DNA from: VAZQ01 sp963725185
Lineage (GTDB): Bacteria > Pseudomonadota > Alphaproteobacteria > Rhizobiales > Xanthobacteraceae
DNA: 64,000 nt
Assembly (NCBI GenBank): GCA_963725185.1
Contig: CAVRXO010000002.1
Coordinates: 558,001-622,000, forward strand
Reading direction: 5' to 3'
A model generated the notes under the pieces. It worked only from the letters and a program-made list of their open reading frames with translations, was not told the DNA's origin and searched no databases. Below, in pieces: positions 17,331-26,219 of this stretch. Each line of letters opens with the position of its first letter. Within the stretch, counting starts at the first letter, position 1. Position numbers and translations under genes: made by a program.

Positions 17331-18551
17331 CTAGGTCAGCTGGTTCAGCATCATGAAGGCAAAGACGCGCGCAGCGTCGGTGCTGCGTTCGACCGATGCC
17401 ATGTCGTGATCGGTGTGGGCATATTGGTGCTCGCCCGGGCCGAAATTGGCAGTCGGAATTCCGACGTGATTGAGGTAGCCCTGATCGAAGGCGGCCGGCG
17501 AATAGTAGGTCTGCGCCGGCCGGCCCATCATGACTTGGCTCGCATGCAGCAATGCGCGCACGATCGGCGAGGAGGTGCCGACCAGCGAAGGGTACATGAA
17601 GGGGCCGAGCCGCACCTCCACCGCAAAGCTCTTGCCGCTGACCGGATCCTTGAACGATTCGATCTCCTTGGCGATCCGCTCGATCTCGGCAAAAGCCGCC
17701 TCGGGATCCTCTCCCGGCAACAGGCGCCGATCGAGGGTGAACTCGCAGCGCTCCTGCACCGTGTGGGTCGAATCCGGAAAGCTGCGCATATGGTTGACCG
17801 TGAGGCTCTGCTTGCCGAGCTCGGGATGGGAGCGGCTCAGGTCGACCTTCCCGACCAACCGCCCGATCGCCTCGATGGCGCCCGTTATCGCATTGGCGCC
17901 GTCCCACGGCCGCGACGAATGGCACGGCGAGCCGCGCACCGTGACGAACACATCGATGCGGCCCCGATTGCCCAGCGTGATCATCAGGCCGGTCCCGCCC
18001 AGGACCGCCATGTCGGCGCGCACGCCGGCGCCTTCGACCACGCTCCTGATGGCGTCATGCTTGCCGGTCTCGCCCGACAGGCAACAACAGAAGATCAATT
18101 TCCCGGTGATCGGAACGGCGCTCGCGATGACGACCTCCATCGCATGCAGCATGGCGGCCAGATTGGCCTTCTGCTCGCTCGCGCCCTTGCCCATGACGCA
18201 TTCGCCCGGCAGGTCGTATCTGGCGCCGTCGACCACGTCCCCGTCATAGGGATTCGGCATGGTCGAGGCCGGCTGGTTCATGGCATTGCCGATGATCATC
18301 AGGGATTTTCCGCTGGTCGCCGTGCCGTAGACGGCGATCAGGTTGCCCATGGCATCGTGGCGGATGTCGGCAAATCCCATCGCCCGCAGGCGCGGCTCGA
18401 TGGCCTTGGCGATGAACTGCTTGAGCAGCGGTTCTTCTTCCAGCAGGGCCGTTTGCGGGCTCGGCACCTTGACGAGATCGATCAGCAATTGCTTCACGCG
18501 CGCGCGCGACACCCGCGTGTCCAGGAGCTGCTTGATTTCCGGTTCTTGCAT
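17331..18551 (-). CDS. M20 family metallopeptidase (ArgE/DapE type)
   Basis: 406 aa, no signal peptide. Di-zinc amidohydrolase of the M20 group: LIDLVKVPSPQT at the start, the metal region around NAMNQPASTMPNPYDGDVVDG, CLSGETGKHDAI for the catalytic Glu, and GEHQYAHTDHDMASVE at the C-terminus with a conserved His. The family usually has GHxDT at the first ligand position; here GNAMNQP stands in that place, so ligand use may differ. It lies 24 bases after the ornithine-cyclodeaminase-like gene and 22 bases before the TTT receptor, forming an operon. Its last 105 codons are duplicated at 13939-14266. It probably deacylates an amino-acid or peptide-like compound. Confidence 0.83.
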   Translation of the reverse strand: MQEPEIKQLLDTRVSRARVKQLLIDLVKVPSPQTALLEEEPLLKQFIAKAIEPRLRAMGFADIRHDAMGNLIAVYGTATSGKSLMIIGNAMNQPASTMPNPYDGDVVDGARYDLPGECVMGKGASEQKANLAAMLHAMEVVIASAVPITGKLIFCCCLSGETGKHDAIRSVVEGAGVRADMAVLGGTGLMITLGNRGRIDVFVTVRGSPCHSSRPWDGANAITGAIEAIGRLVGKVDLSRSHPELGKQSLTVNHMRSFPDSTHTVQERCEFTLDRRLLPGEDPEAAFAEIERIAKEIESFKDPVSGKSFAVEVRLGPFMYPSLVGTSSPIVRALLHASQVMMGRPAQTYYSPAAFDQGYLNHVGIPTANFGPGEHQYAHTDHDMASVERSTDAARVFAFMMLNQLT

Positions 18552-18575
18552 CGGCTGCTTCTCTTGGTGCCTGGG

Positions 18576-19595
18576 TTATTTTCCGTTCACGGTCGCCAGC
18601 GCGCTCGGCAACCGCACGCCGATGCCTTCCTCGGCGGCGCGCCGGTAGAGGAAGTGGGCCAGCGCGACGTCCTGCGAAACCAGACCGGTCGTGTGAATGA
18701 GGATGCGCTCCTGATCGTTCTCCCGGCCGCCTTTCTTGCCGGAGACCAGCTCCTGGATCTCGCCGTAAAGCCGCTCGCGCGAGAACAGGCCGGAATCGAC
18801 CATCCGCCGAAACTCCTTCTGCAGCATGTTGAACTCCCAGCTGTCGATCACGACCTTGTCCATCTTCGCCCAGCCGGCGGGATCGAGCTCGCGGCGCGCC
18901 AGCGAGATGAAGGTGCAGCCGGGCTTGAGCCAAGCCTCGCGCGTGACGATCTCGCCCGATGTGGTGCCGCCGACCGCGATGTCGGCCCCGCGCACCACCT
19001 CCTCGACGCAATCCTTGGGCAACACCGGAATGCCCAGCTCCTTCGACCATTTTTCCGCAAAGGCGTGCCGCGTCTGCGGCCGCCGCGACGTGCAGCGGAT
19101 CTCCTCGAACTTGTACATCGTGCTGAGGCAGCGCAACGCATTCGATCCCATGGTGCCGATGCCGACGAGACCCAGAATTTTAGGGTTGCGCGGGCCGACC
19201 CATTTGCAGGCGATGGTCGCCGCCGCCGTGCTGCGGATCGCATAGCTCCAATGCTCGTCCACGATGGCGAGCGGCTCGCCGCTCATGGGATCGGAGAGAA
19301 CGATATAGCGCGTGCAATCGAGCCCGCCGACGCTGTTGCGCACGCCATCGTCATAATAATTGTAGACCCGCACGCCGGTGGCCGGAATATCCTTCAGGAA
19401 GGCCGACTTCACGTGCCAGTGGTTGTGGAAGGCGTCCGCCACGTCGAGCTTGAAGCTGGGCGGGTTCGACAGCACGACGCTGTCGCGCGCGTGCATCAGA
19501 TACACCTGCTCGCAGATCGCGAGCGCATCGGCGACGCTCAAGAGCCGCAGTGTGTCGGCATAGGGCACGAACAGGACGTCTTTTTGGTTGGTCAA
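18576..19595 (-). CDS. Ornithine cyclodeaminase / mu-crystallin family protein
   Basis: 339 aa, intact. The Rossmann motif LVGIGTMGSNALRCLS is near residue 143. Further family sequences are YNYYDDGVRNSVGGLDC, VDEHWSYAIRSTAAATIA with the conserved Arg, and TSRRPQTRHAFAEKW after the first beta-alpha unit. Members convert ornithine to proline, or reduce ketimines and imino acids with NAD(P)H, and several act in opine or unusual amino-acid catabolism. It is the first gene of the leftward operon with M20 and TTT genes, so it likely processes the amino acid released by the M20 enzyme. The exact substrate is unknown. Confidence 0.85.
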   Translation of the reverse strand: MTNQKDVLFVPYADTLRLLSVADALAICEQVYLMHARDSVVLSNPPSFKLDVADAFHNHWHVKSAFLKDIPATGVRVYNYYDDGVRNSVGGLDCTRYIVLSDPMSGEPLAIVDEHWSYAIRSTAAATIACKWVGPRNPKILGLVGIGTMGSNALRCLSTMYKFEEIRCTSRRPQTRHAFAEKWSKELGIPVLPKDCVEEVVRGADIAVGGTTSGEIVTREAWLKPGCTFISLARRELDPAGWAKMDKVVIDSWEFNMLQKEFRRMVDSGLFSRERLYGEIQELVSGKKGGRENDQERILIHTTGLVSQDVALAHFLYRRAAEEGIGVRLPSALATVNGK

Positions 19596-19635
19596 TTCTC
19601 ACCTCGCTCGCGACTGGATCACTTCGCGCTGTTCC

Positions 19636-19795
19636 GTAGGGTGGGCAACGCGCCAGCGCCGCAGCGTTGAATAATGCGGCAAGGCGTAGCGGCGTGTTGC
19701 CCACGCGGCCGGATCTCGCGGTGCAACCGCGTGGGCAAAATTGCGCGGTTCCGTGCCCTGATGATCGCCGTGCCAGGCAATTTTGCCCACCCTAC
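19636..19795. repeat. GTAGGG palindromic repeat family B, copy 1
   Basis: Ends GTAGGGTGGGCAA and TTGCCCACCCTAC, with an internal GTTGCCCACGCGG segment. Two more copies lie at 49716 and 50940. Confidence 0.8.
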
Positions 19796-19821
19796 ACTGA
19801 TCGGAATCAAGGGATCGATCC

Positions 19822-20190
19822 CTACTCGTCACGTACGAAATCCATGTGCCGGCCGGACGGCGCATAGATCTCGAAGATCTCGAACACCTCGTCGCCGAGA
19901 TTGCTGAGCGAGTGCTTGAGGCCGGCCGGAATATAGACCACATCGTTCTCCCGGATCACATGCACCTCGCCTTCGATCGTCAATGTCCCTTCGCCCCGCT
20001 TCACGATGTACACGTTGTCGGCGTGGGTGTGATGGTGGAGCTTGCCGCGCGGACCGCCGGGAACGAGACGGTTGAGATGCACGTCGACCTTCTCGGTGCC
20101 AAGCAATGGATTGACCAGCTTGATCTGCTCGCCGCGCCCGGGCTCCATCGGATGGCGCGGACACTCTTCCAGATGCAGGATTTTGAACAA
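19822..20190 (-). CDS. Small cupin-domain protein
   Basis: 122 aa if read from TTG 20190, which has a very strong Shine-Dalgarno (GGGGAGGGGG) just upstream and restores the lead FKILHLEECPRHP. ATG 20148 would give 108 aa. The single cupin domain has both motifs: HHHTHADNVYIVKRGEGTL for metal-binding His residues and Glu/Gly, and PAGLKHSLSNLG for the third His. Small single-cupin proteins of this kind include isomerases, oxygenases and sugar-binding proteins, and sequence alone does not decide. It is divergently transcribed from the M20 gene at 20308 with a shared 117-base upstream region. Confidence 0.75.
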   Translation of the reverse strand: MFKILHLEECPRHPMEPGRGEQIKLVNPLLGTEKVDVHLNRLVPGGPRGKLHHHTHADNVYIVKRGEGTLTIEGEVHVIRENDVVYIPAGLKHSLSNLGDEVFEIFEIYAPSGRHMDFVRDE

Positions 20191-20307
20191 GCCCCCTCCC
20201 CTTCTCCGCCTTGCGGCCGCGGATGCCGACATGCAATAAGCGCAAACGACGTTAGTCCGGTCACCATCTCCACTCAAGCATCGTCGGCTGCCGGTAGCCT
20301 CGCGCCC

Positions 20308-21696
20308 ATGAGCATCGACCGCAGCGGCGCTATCGCACGCGCCCATGCCTATTTCGACAGCGGCGGCTTCGTCGCCGATCTGCGCCGGCGTGTCGCCATC
20401 CCGAGCGCCAGTCAGGAGCCGGCGCGATCGGAGTCGCTGCGCGCCTATCTGCGCGACGAGATGGTTCCGAGCCTCGCTCCGCTCGGCTTCTCGGCGACCG
20501 TGCTGGAGAATCCGCTGGCCGAGGGCCCTCCGTTTCTGGTGGCGAGCCGCAGCGAAGACGCCGACCTCCTTACTGTTCTCATCTACGGTCACGGCGACAC
20601 GATCCGCGGGCTCGACGATCTTTGGCGTCCGGGACTTTCGCCCTGGCGGCTGACGATCGAAGGCGACCGGATGTACGGCCGCGGAAGCGCGGACAACAAG
20701 GGCCAGCACAGCGTCAATATCGGCGCGCTGGCGGCGGTGCTGGCGGAGCGCGGCCGGCTCGGCTTCAACGTGAAGCTCCTGATCGAGATGGGCGAGGAGG
20801 TCGGCTCGGTCGGACTGCGGGAGCTTTGCGAGCAGCACAGGGACGGGTTGCTGAAGGCGGATCTGCTGATCGCCTCCGACGGGCCGCGCATCGCGCCCGA
20901 CCGGGCGACCTTGTTCCTGGGGGCGCGCGGCGGCCATTTGATCGACCTCTTGGTCGACTTGCGCGAAGGCGGCCATCACTCCGGCAATTTCGGCGGCCTG
21001 CTGGCCAATCCGGGCCTGATCCTGGCGCAGGCACTGGCCTGCATCACCGACGCGCGCGGGACCATCAGGGTGCCGGAATGGCGGCCGCCGCTGCCCGCAG
21101 CGGTGCGGCAGGTGCTGGCGGGGGTCGAGGTCGACACCGGGCCGGAGGGTCCGCAAATCGATCGCGACTGGGGCGAGCCGGACCTGACACCCGCCGAGCG
21201 GGTGTTCGCCTGGAACAGCTTCGAGGTCCTGGCCTTCACGGCCGGGACACCGGAGCGCCCGGTCAATGCCATACCAGGCAAGGCGCGAGCCCATTGCCAG
21301 CTTCGCTACGTGGTGGGCACGGACAGCAACGACATCATCCCGGCCTTGCGCCGGCACCTGGACCGGCACGGGTTTGCCAATGTCGAGGTGCGCCGCGGCA
21401 ATGGCGGTTTCTTCAACGCAAGCCGGCTCGATCCGGCCGATCCGTGGGTGACTTGGGCCGCGCGCTCGATCGAGCTGACCACCAAATGCCCGCCGACCAT
21501 CCTGCCGAATCTCGGCGGCTCGCTCCCCAACGACATCTTCGTCGAAGTCCTGGGCCTCAAGACGATCTGGGTTCCCCATTCCTACGCGGGCTGCTCGCAG
21601 CACGCCCCCGACGAGCATCTGCTGGCGCCCATCGCGCGCGAAGGCCTCGGCCTGATGGCCGGCTTGTTCTGGGACCTGGGCGAGCGCATTCCATGA
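20308..21696 (+). CDS. M20 family metallopeptidase
   Basis: 462 aa from ATG 20308 (MSIDRSGAIARAHAYF). Metal-binding HGD in VLIYGHGDTIRGLDDLW near residue 97, GRGSADNKGQHSVNI for the bridging Asp, LIEMGEEVGSVGLRE for the catalytic Glu pair, and LPNLGGSLPNDIF with YAGCSQHAPDEHL near the end for the final His. The large dimerisation-domain insert is intact. This looks like a cytoplasmic dipeptidase or N-acyl-amino-acid hydrolase. Its stop overlaps the start of the next TTT receptor gene by ATGA, so peptidase and receptor are translationally coupled and probably share a substrate. Confidence 0.87.
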   Translation: MSIDRSGAIARAHAYFDSGGFVADLRRRVAIPSASQEPARSESLRAYLRDEMVPSLAPLGFSATVLENPLAEGPPFLVASRSEDADLLTVLIYGHGDTIRGLDDLWRPGLSPWRLTIEGDRMYGRGSADNKGQHSVNIGALAAVLAERGRLGFNVKLLIEMGEEVGSVGLRELCEQHRDGLLKADLLIASDGPRIAPDRATLFLGARGGHLIDLLVDLREGGHHSGNFGGLLANPGLILAQALACITDARGTIRVPEWRPPLPAAVRQVLAGVEVDTGPEGPQIDRDWGEPDLTPAERVFAWNSFEVLAFTAGTPERPVNAIPGKARAHCQLRYVVGTDSNDIIPALRRHLDRHGFANVEVRRGNGGFFNASRLDPADPWVTWAARSIELTTKCPPTILPNLGGSLPNDIFVEVLGLKTIWVPHSYAGCSQHAPDEHLLAPIAREGLGLMAGLFWDLGERIP

Positions 21697-22712
21697 TGGT
21701 CAAGCTCTGCATCGCCCTCATCTCCATCTGGCTCGCGATCGAGCAGGCTTGTGCCGCTGACTTTTACGCCGGGAAGACCGTCGAGCTGACGGTCGGGGCC
21801 GACGCCGGCGGCGGCTACGACATCTACGCGCGCACGCTGGCGCGGCACATGAGCCGCCACATTCCCGGCCAGCCAACCATCGTGGTGCGGAACATGCCGG
21901 GCGCCGGCAGCGGCCGCGCCGCCGGCTACATCGCGAGCATCGCGCCCAAGGACGGCACCGCGCTCGCCGCCATCATGCCGGGTGCGGTCATGGACCCGCT
22001 GCTCGCCGAGCGCGGTGGCGCGCTGTTCGATCCGACCAAGGTGCTCTATGTCGGCACCGCCAGCAACGACAGCCGCGTGTGCCTCACGATGAAGCCGAGC
22101 GCGGTCAAGACCTTCGACGACGCGCTCGTTCACCCGATCACCATCGGGGCGATCTCGAGCAACAATTCCACGCGCGACTACGCCTTCATGCACAAGCGCC
22201 TGTCGGGCGCAAAGTTCAACGTCGTCACCGGCTACAATGGAACGGTCGAGATCGGCCTGGCGCTGGAACGGGGCGAGGTCGAGGGCGCCTGCGGCTGGGG
22301 CTGGTCGAGCATCAAGTCGCAGAAGCCGGATTGGATCAGCGACCACAAGATCAACGTCCTGGTGCAGGTCGGCCTCGAGCCGAATGCCGAGCTCACCGCC
22401 ATGAACGTGCCGCCGATCTGGAACTATCTCAAGGATGACCGGGACCGCCAAGCCGTCGAGCTGATCGTCAGCCAGCAGGTCATGATCCGTTCCTACATCG
22501 CTCCGCCGGAGACGCCGCCGGAAGAGATCGGCATTCTGCGGGCTGCCTTCGACGCCACGATGAAGGACCCCCGGTTTCTCCAGGACGCAGAGACGCAACG
22601 CCTCGTGGTCGAGCCGATGCCCGGCGCCAAGCTGCAGGAGCTGGTCAGGAAGCTCTATGCCACGCCCGCCGCCATCGTCGAGCGCGCGCGCCTCGCCATC
22701 TCTCCCCAATAG
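21693..22712 (+). CDS. TTT-family (TctC/Bug) periplasmic solute receptor
   Basis: 339 aa. Residues 1-22 are a signal peptide ending EQACAA. Mature start DFYAGKTVELTVGADAGGGY, then DIYARTLARHMSRHIPGQP, NMPGAGSGRAAGYI and VTGYNGTVEIGLALERGEVE, all typical of Bug receptors. It binds an organic solute for a tripartite tricarboxylate carrier encoded elsewhere. ATG 21693 overlaps the M20 stop; ATG 21696 is equally possible. It is a close relative in pattern of the receptor at 16250-17308, more so than of the one at 27730-28719. Confidence 0.87.
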   Translation: MMVKLCIALISIWLAIEQACAADFYAGKTVELTVGADAGGGYDIYARTLARHMSRHIPGQPTIVVRNMPGAGSGRAAGYIASIAPKDGTALAAIMPGAVMDPLLAERGGALFDPTKVLYVGTASNDSRVCLTMKPSAVKTFDDALVHPITIGAISSNNSTRDYAFMHKRLSGAKFNVVTGYNGTVEIGLALERGEVEGACGWGWSSIKSQKPDWISDHKINVLVQVGLEPNAELTAMNVPPIWNYLKDDRDRQAVELIVSQQVMIRSYIAPPETPPEEIGILRAAFDATMKDPRFLQDAETQRLVVEPMPGAKLQELVRKLYATPAAIVERARLAISPQ

Positions 22713-22758
22713 GAGGCACAGCAACCTATTGAGGTCCGCACGATAATTTGAGACCGTC

Positions 22759-22773
22759 GAGATCAATGATCTC
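22759..22773. promoter_or_regulatory. Inverted repeat upstream of FitA-like gene
   Basis: GAGATC-AAT-GATCTC, a perfect inverted repeat 11 bases before the start of the ribbon-helix-helix gene, nested in a wider TTTGAGA...TCTCAAA symmetry. It is a likely operator for antitoxin autorepression. Confidence 0.45.
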
Positions 22774-22784
22774 AAAGGTGTCAA

Positions 22785-23024
22785 ATGGCCAGGGACCTGC
22801 ACGTGCGCAACCTGGACGAGGATCTGGTCGCCAAGCTGAAGCGTCGCGCCGCCCGCCACGGGCGCTCCACCGAGGCCGAGCACCGGGAAATTCTGCGCCA
22901 GGCTCTGGCCGATGAGGTCGCGCCCTCCTTTGACAAGTTGGCCGCTGAACTGCGCAAGTTGACCAAGCGGCGGAAACAGACGCCGTCCGAGGTTCTGTTG
23001 CGCCTGGGACGCGACGGGCGGTGA
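22785..23024 (+). CDS. FitA/VapB-like ribbon-helix-helix antitoxin
   Basis: 79 aa. The N-terminal MARDLHVRNLDEDLVAKLKRR is a ribbon-helix-helix DNA-binding unit, followed by ARHGRSTEAEHREILRQAL, the second and third helices typical of FitA antitoxins. The charged tail would bind a PIN-domain toxin. GTGA couples it to a VapC-like start at 23021, but that toxin is broken after about 20 codons, so the antitoxin is orphaned. The protein itself is intact. It probably still represses its own promoter through the inverted repeat just upstream. Confidence 0.78.
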   Translation: MARDLHVRNLDEDLVAKLKRRAARHGRSTEAEHREILRQALADEVAPSFDKLAAELRKLTKRRKQTPSEVLLRLGRDGR

Positions 23025-23085
23025 ACACCTTCGTCATCGACGCCAGCATCGCCGTCAAATGGGTGGTCGAGGGCGGCGCTGGCCC
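23021..23085 (+). pseudogene. VapC/PIN-domain toxin remnant
   Basis: From GTG 23021, overlapping the antitoxin stop, the frame reads MNTFVIDASIAVKWVVEGG, the usual PIN-domain opening with the first catalytic Asp. Then it loses all similarity. The rest of a 130-140 residue VapC is missing, and the sequence runs into the VOC gene's 3' side. This is a true deletion, unlike the frameshifted genes. Confidence 0.7.
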
Positions 23086-23147
23086 TCCCCGCAGAGTCGG
23101 CAACAACCGAGTAACGGAACGGCAACAAGCCGTTCGCCAGCAAGCCC

Positions 23148-23537
23148 TCAATCGGCGAGCTTCAGCCCCTCCTGAAAGAGCTCGACCTTGTTGCCATCCG
23201 GATCGGCGACGTAGATGGTCAGGCCATAGACGCCGTCATGCAGCTCGTTGAAGAATTTGACCTCGGCAGCCTTGAGCCGCTCAGCCAGCGCACGCACGCC
23301 GCTGACGCGGAAGGCCATATGGTCGATCTGCAGCGGCTTGCCGGGATTTCCCGCGGTCAATGCGATGCCCTGCGTGAACGGGACGACCGGGCGGCCGTCG
23401 GCCAGCGGGATCGCCCGCCGCGGGGTGAAGCCGAGGAGGTCCAGATAGAAGTGCTTTGAAGCCTCGATGTCCGCAACCTGCAGGATCATGTGCTCGAAGC
23501 CGAGGATGCGAGGCGTGTCGAGGGAACTGGGCTCCAT
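23148..23537 (-). CDS. VOC (glyoxalase/extradiol dioxygenase-like) family protein
   Basis: 129 aa, with the paired beta-alpha-beta-beta-beta layout of the vicinal-oxygen-chelate fold. FEHMILQVADIEASKHFYLD gives the first metal His, IDHMAFRV the second, and YVADPDGNKVELFQEG the metal Glu. Such proteins are isomerases, lyases, dioxygenases or antibiotic-binding proteins. It is closely similar in layout to the VOC gene at 30145-30525: both share the DGRP(V/F)VPF and LHDGVYGLTIY-like segments, so they are paralogues. It is a stand-alone gene here; substrate unknown. Confidence 0.82.
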   Translation of the reverse strand: MEPSSLDTPRILGFEHMILQVADIEASKHFYLDLLGFTPRRAIPLADGRPVVPFTQGIALTAGNPGKPLQIDHMAFRVSGVRALAERLKAAEVKFFNELHDGVYGLTIYVADPDGNKVELFQEGLKLAD

Positions 23538-23614
23538 TTGCTTCTCCGTTTGGCTGATGCCCTCTCATATTCTGACGCGTCGGGCCTTATCAAGCCACCC
23601 GTCGTGTTCTCGCC

Positions 23615-23707
23615 GTAGGGCGCAATCGCTTTATTGCGCCGTCGGCCTCGCCAATCGCCGCAATCCATCGACAAGGCGGACGGCGCAATAAAGCGATTGC
23701 GCCCTAC
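23615..23707. repeat. GTAGGG palindromic repeat family A, copy 4
   Basis: Arms GTAGGGCGCAATCGCTTTAT and GCAATAAAGCGATTGCGCCC between the VOC gene and the cupin gene. Confidence 0.8.
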
Positions 23708-23812
23708 GGGCGGGGCGTTGGGCATCGAAGCCTAATGGCGGCTTCGTTTAGGCTTGTTAATGGTGTTGGTTTTTGACAGATTTCGCGATCAAGACGGCGA
23801 AGGAGAACCTCC

Positions 23813-25019
23813 ATGCACGACGTCACAAGCGAGCACTGGCACGAGCCGGAAGGATACAAGAACGCCGGGTACGGCGCCTGGAAGCGGCCCAACACGCCCT
23901 ATGACGACTACATGGAGGCGCAAGGCATCCCGATCTTTCGCGGCATCGGGGTGCGCGGGTCCAGGACATGCCGCTCAAGCGCTGGAACCGGATGGGCGGC
24001 AACGGCACCTTCATCCAGCTGTACGGCACCGAGGGCAAATGGGGCTGCTACGTGATCGAGGTGCCGGGCGCCGGCGCGCTCAATCCCGAGCGCCACATGT
24101 ACGAAGAGATCATGGTGGTCGTGGAGGGCCGCGGCACCACCGAGGTCTGGACCGACGACCAGAAGAAGCCGCACACCTTCGAGTGGCAGCGCGGCTCGAT
24201 GTTCTCGATCCCGCTCAACATCTGGCATCGCATCATCAATGCGGCATCGAGCCCGGCGCTGATCCTGGTGGCCTCGACCGCGCCCAACGTGATGAACCTG
24301 TTCCGCGATATCGACTGGATCTTCAATTCTCCCGCCACTTTCCCGTCGCGCTTCGACGGCAGCGCAGGACTTCTTCAAGCCCAAGGACGACGATCGTGCC
24401 CGACCCGCTGCGCGGACTGGCCATGCGCGGCGCACCAACCTGATCCCCGACATCTTCAACGCCGAGCTCTATCTCGACAACCGCCGCTCGCCCGGCTACC
24501 TGCGGGTCGAGCCGAGCATGGCCAACAATGTCTTCTACGGGTTCGTCGGCGAGCACGAGACCGGACGCTATTCGAAGGCCCATGCCCATATGTCGTCGGC
24601 GATGCTCGTCTGCCTCAAGGGCAAGGGCTACACCTATACGTGGCCGCGCACCGACGGCATGACGCCGTGGAAGGACGGCAAGACCGCAGAACATCTATCG
24701 CCAGGACTACGAGCCGGTCGGCATGGTCACCGCCGCGCCCTACGGCGGCGACTGGTTCCACGCCCATTTCGGCATCAGCAGGGAGCCGCTGCGGCTGATC
24801 GGCTGGTACGGGCCCAACAATCACCGCAAGGACAAGGCCGGCGTGCCGGGCGAGAAGGATACCGACGAGGGCGCGATCGACGTGACCGAGGGCGGCACCG
24901 CCATTCCGTATTGGCTGGAGGATCCGTTCCTGCGCAAGGAATACGAGGAAACGCTCAAGAAGGAGGGCGTGACCTCGAAGATGGAGGAAGAGCTCTACCA
25001 CGAGCCGGCGAAGGTGTGA
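23813..25019 (+). CDS. Bicupin protein (about five frameshifts)
   Basis: Begins MHDVTSEHWHEPEGYKNAGY. The first cupin core is GNGTFIQLYGTEGKWG, RHMYEEIMVVVEGRGTTEVW and FSIPLNIWHRIINA. The second reads HAHMSSAMLVCLKGKGYTYTW, then GGDWFHAHFGIS. Frames change near 23960, 24362, 24395, 24428 and 24690, and the conserved text always resumes. About 400 aa after repair. Two-cupin proteins of this size include gentisate-dioxygenase-like oxygenases, but the ligand His set here is incomplete enough that I leave the function open. The stop overlaps the next gene's GTG start, giving an operon with the enolase-superfamily and M24 genes. Confidence 0.7.
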
Positions 25020-26213
25020 TCGCGACCGCATGGCCGACGCCCCCATCGCGCGCAATCGAGCTGCATCACATCGCGTTGCCGACGCGTCGCGAGCACAAAT
25101 GGACCGGGCTGACCGAGCCGATCGGCGGTTACGTCCTGGTCCGAGATGACGGACGAGTCGGGCGCGGAGGGTTGGGGCGAGGCGCCCGCCCTCAAGGATT
25201 GGGGCGGCGAGTTCGGCCGCTACTTCGGCGAAAGTCCCGGCACCACCATCGAGATCGTCACCCGACATCTCATGCCGGCGGTCAAAGGCTGCGTGCCGGG
25301 ACAGATCGTCGAGCTGCATGAGCGGATGGACCGCGCCATCAAGGGTTATCCCTACGCCAAGGCGGCGGTCGAGTTTGCCGCCTACGATCTCGCCGGCAAG
25401 CAATGCGGACTGCCGGTGCATCGGCTGTTCGGCGGTGCGCTCCGGCGCCGCATTCCGGTCACCCATTCGATCGGCCTCCTCGGCTTCGAGGAAGCCGAGC
25501 GCGAGGTCGCGCAGGTGGTCGCCGAGGGCATCCGCACTATCAAGATCAAGGTCGGCGTCGACCCCGACCGCGACGTCGAGATGGTTTCGCGCATTCGCGA
25601 CACGGTCGGACCCGGCATCGCATTGTGCGTCGACGCCAACCAGGGCTACCGCACGCCCGGCGAGGCGATCCGCACGTTGCGGCGGATGGAACGCTGCGAT
25701 CTCATCTATTTCGAGCAGCCGGTCGAGGGCATCGAGCGTCTGGCCCAGGTGGCGCGCGCCATCGACGTCCCGGTCATGGCGGACGAGAGCGCCTGGAATG
25801 CGCATGACGTGATCCAGATCGCCGAGCAGCGGGCGGCGCAGATCGTCTCGATCTACACCACCAAGCCGGGCGGCCTTTATCGCGCCATGGAGGTCGGCGG
25901 CGGTGGCGCGCGCGGCCGGCATCATCTGCAACGTCAACGGCTCGGTCGAGACCGGCGTCGGCAATCTCGCCAACCTGGCAGCTCGCGGCGGCGGCGCCCG
26001 CGGTCGTGCTCTCCTGCGTGGTGCCGGTATCGACGCCCGCGCAGGCGCAGTCCGGACGGATCGCCGGCATCTACTACAAGGACGATCTGATCGCCGAACC
26101 GATGCGGCTCGTGGATGGCGCGATCGAGGTGCCGACCGCCGCCGGGATGGGCATCGCGGTCGACAAGGACAAGGTCCGCCGCTACCGCGTCGACGGGCCG
26201 CGCCAAAGGATAG
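25016..26213 (+). CDS. Mandelate racemase / muconate-lactonizing family enzyme (three or more frameshifts)
   Basis: A GTG at 25016 overlaps the cupin stop and opens into IELHHIALPTRREHKWTGL, the expected capping-domain start. After a shift near 25145 the barrel follows: TIKIKVGVDPDRDVEMV with the KxK catalytic lysine motif, LCVDANQGYRTPGEAI with the metal Asp, YFEQPVEG with the metal Glu, and MADESAWNAHDV with the third acid. More shifts are needed near 25897 and 25985, then NVNGSVETGVGNLANL and RIAGIYYKDDLIAEP. The exact 3' end is inferred, probably a TAG at 26211 after another small indel. These enzymes abstract a proton alpha to a carboxylate; substrates are sugar acids, muconates or dipeptides. 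Confidence 0.75.
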
Positions 26214-26219
26214 GCCCAC

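Noticed and set aside
17322..19670. A 782-codon open frame on the plus strand opposite the M20 and OCD genes
   Set aside because: It has no family motifs, and the minus-strand genes on the same bases are clearly real. High GC with biased third positions keeps the opposite frame open.
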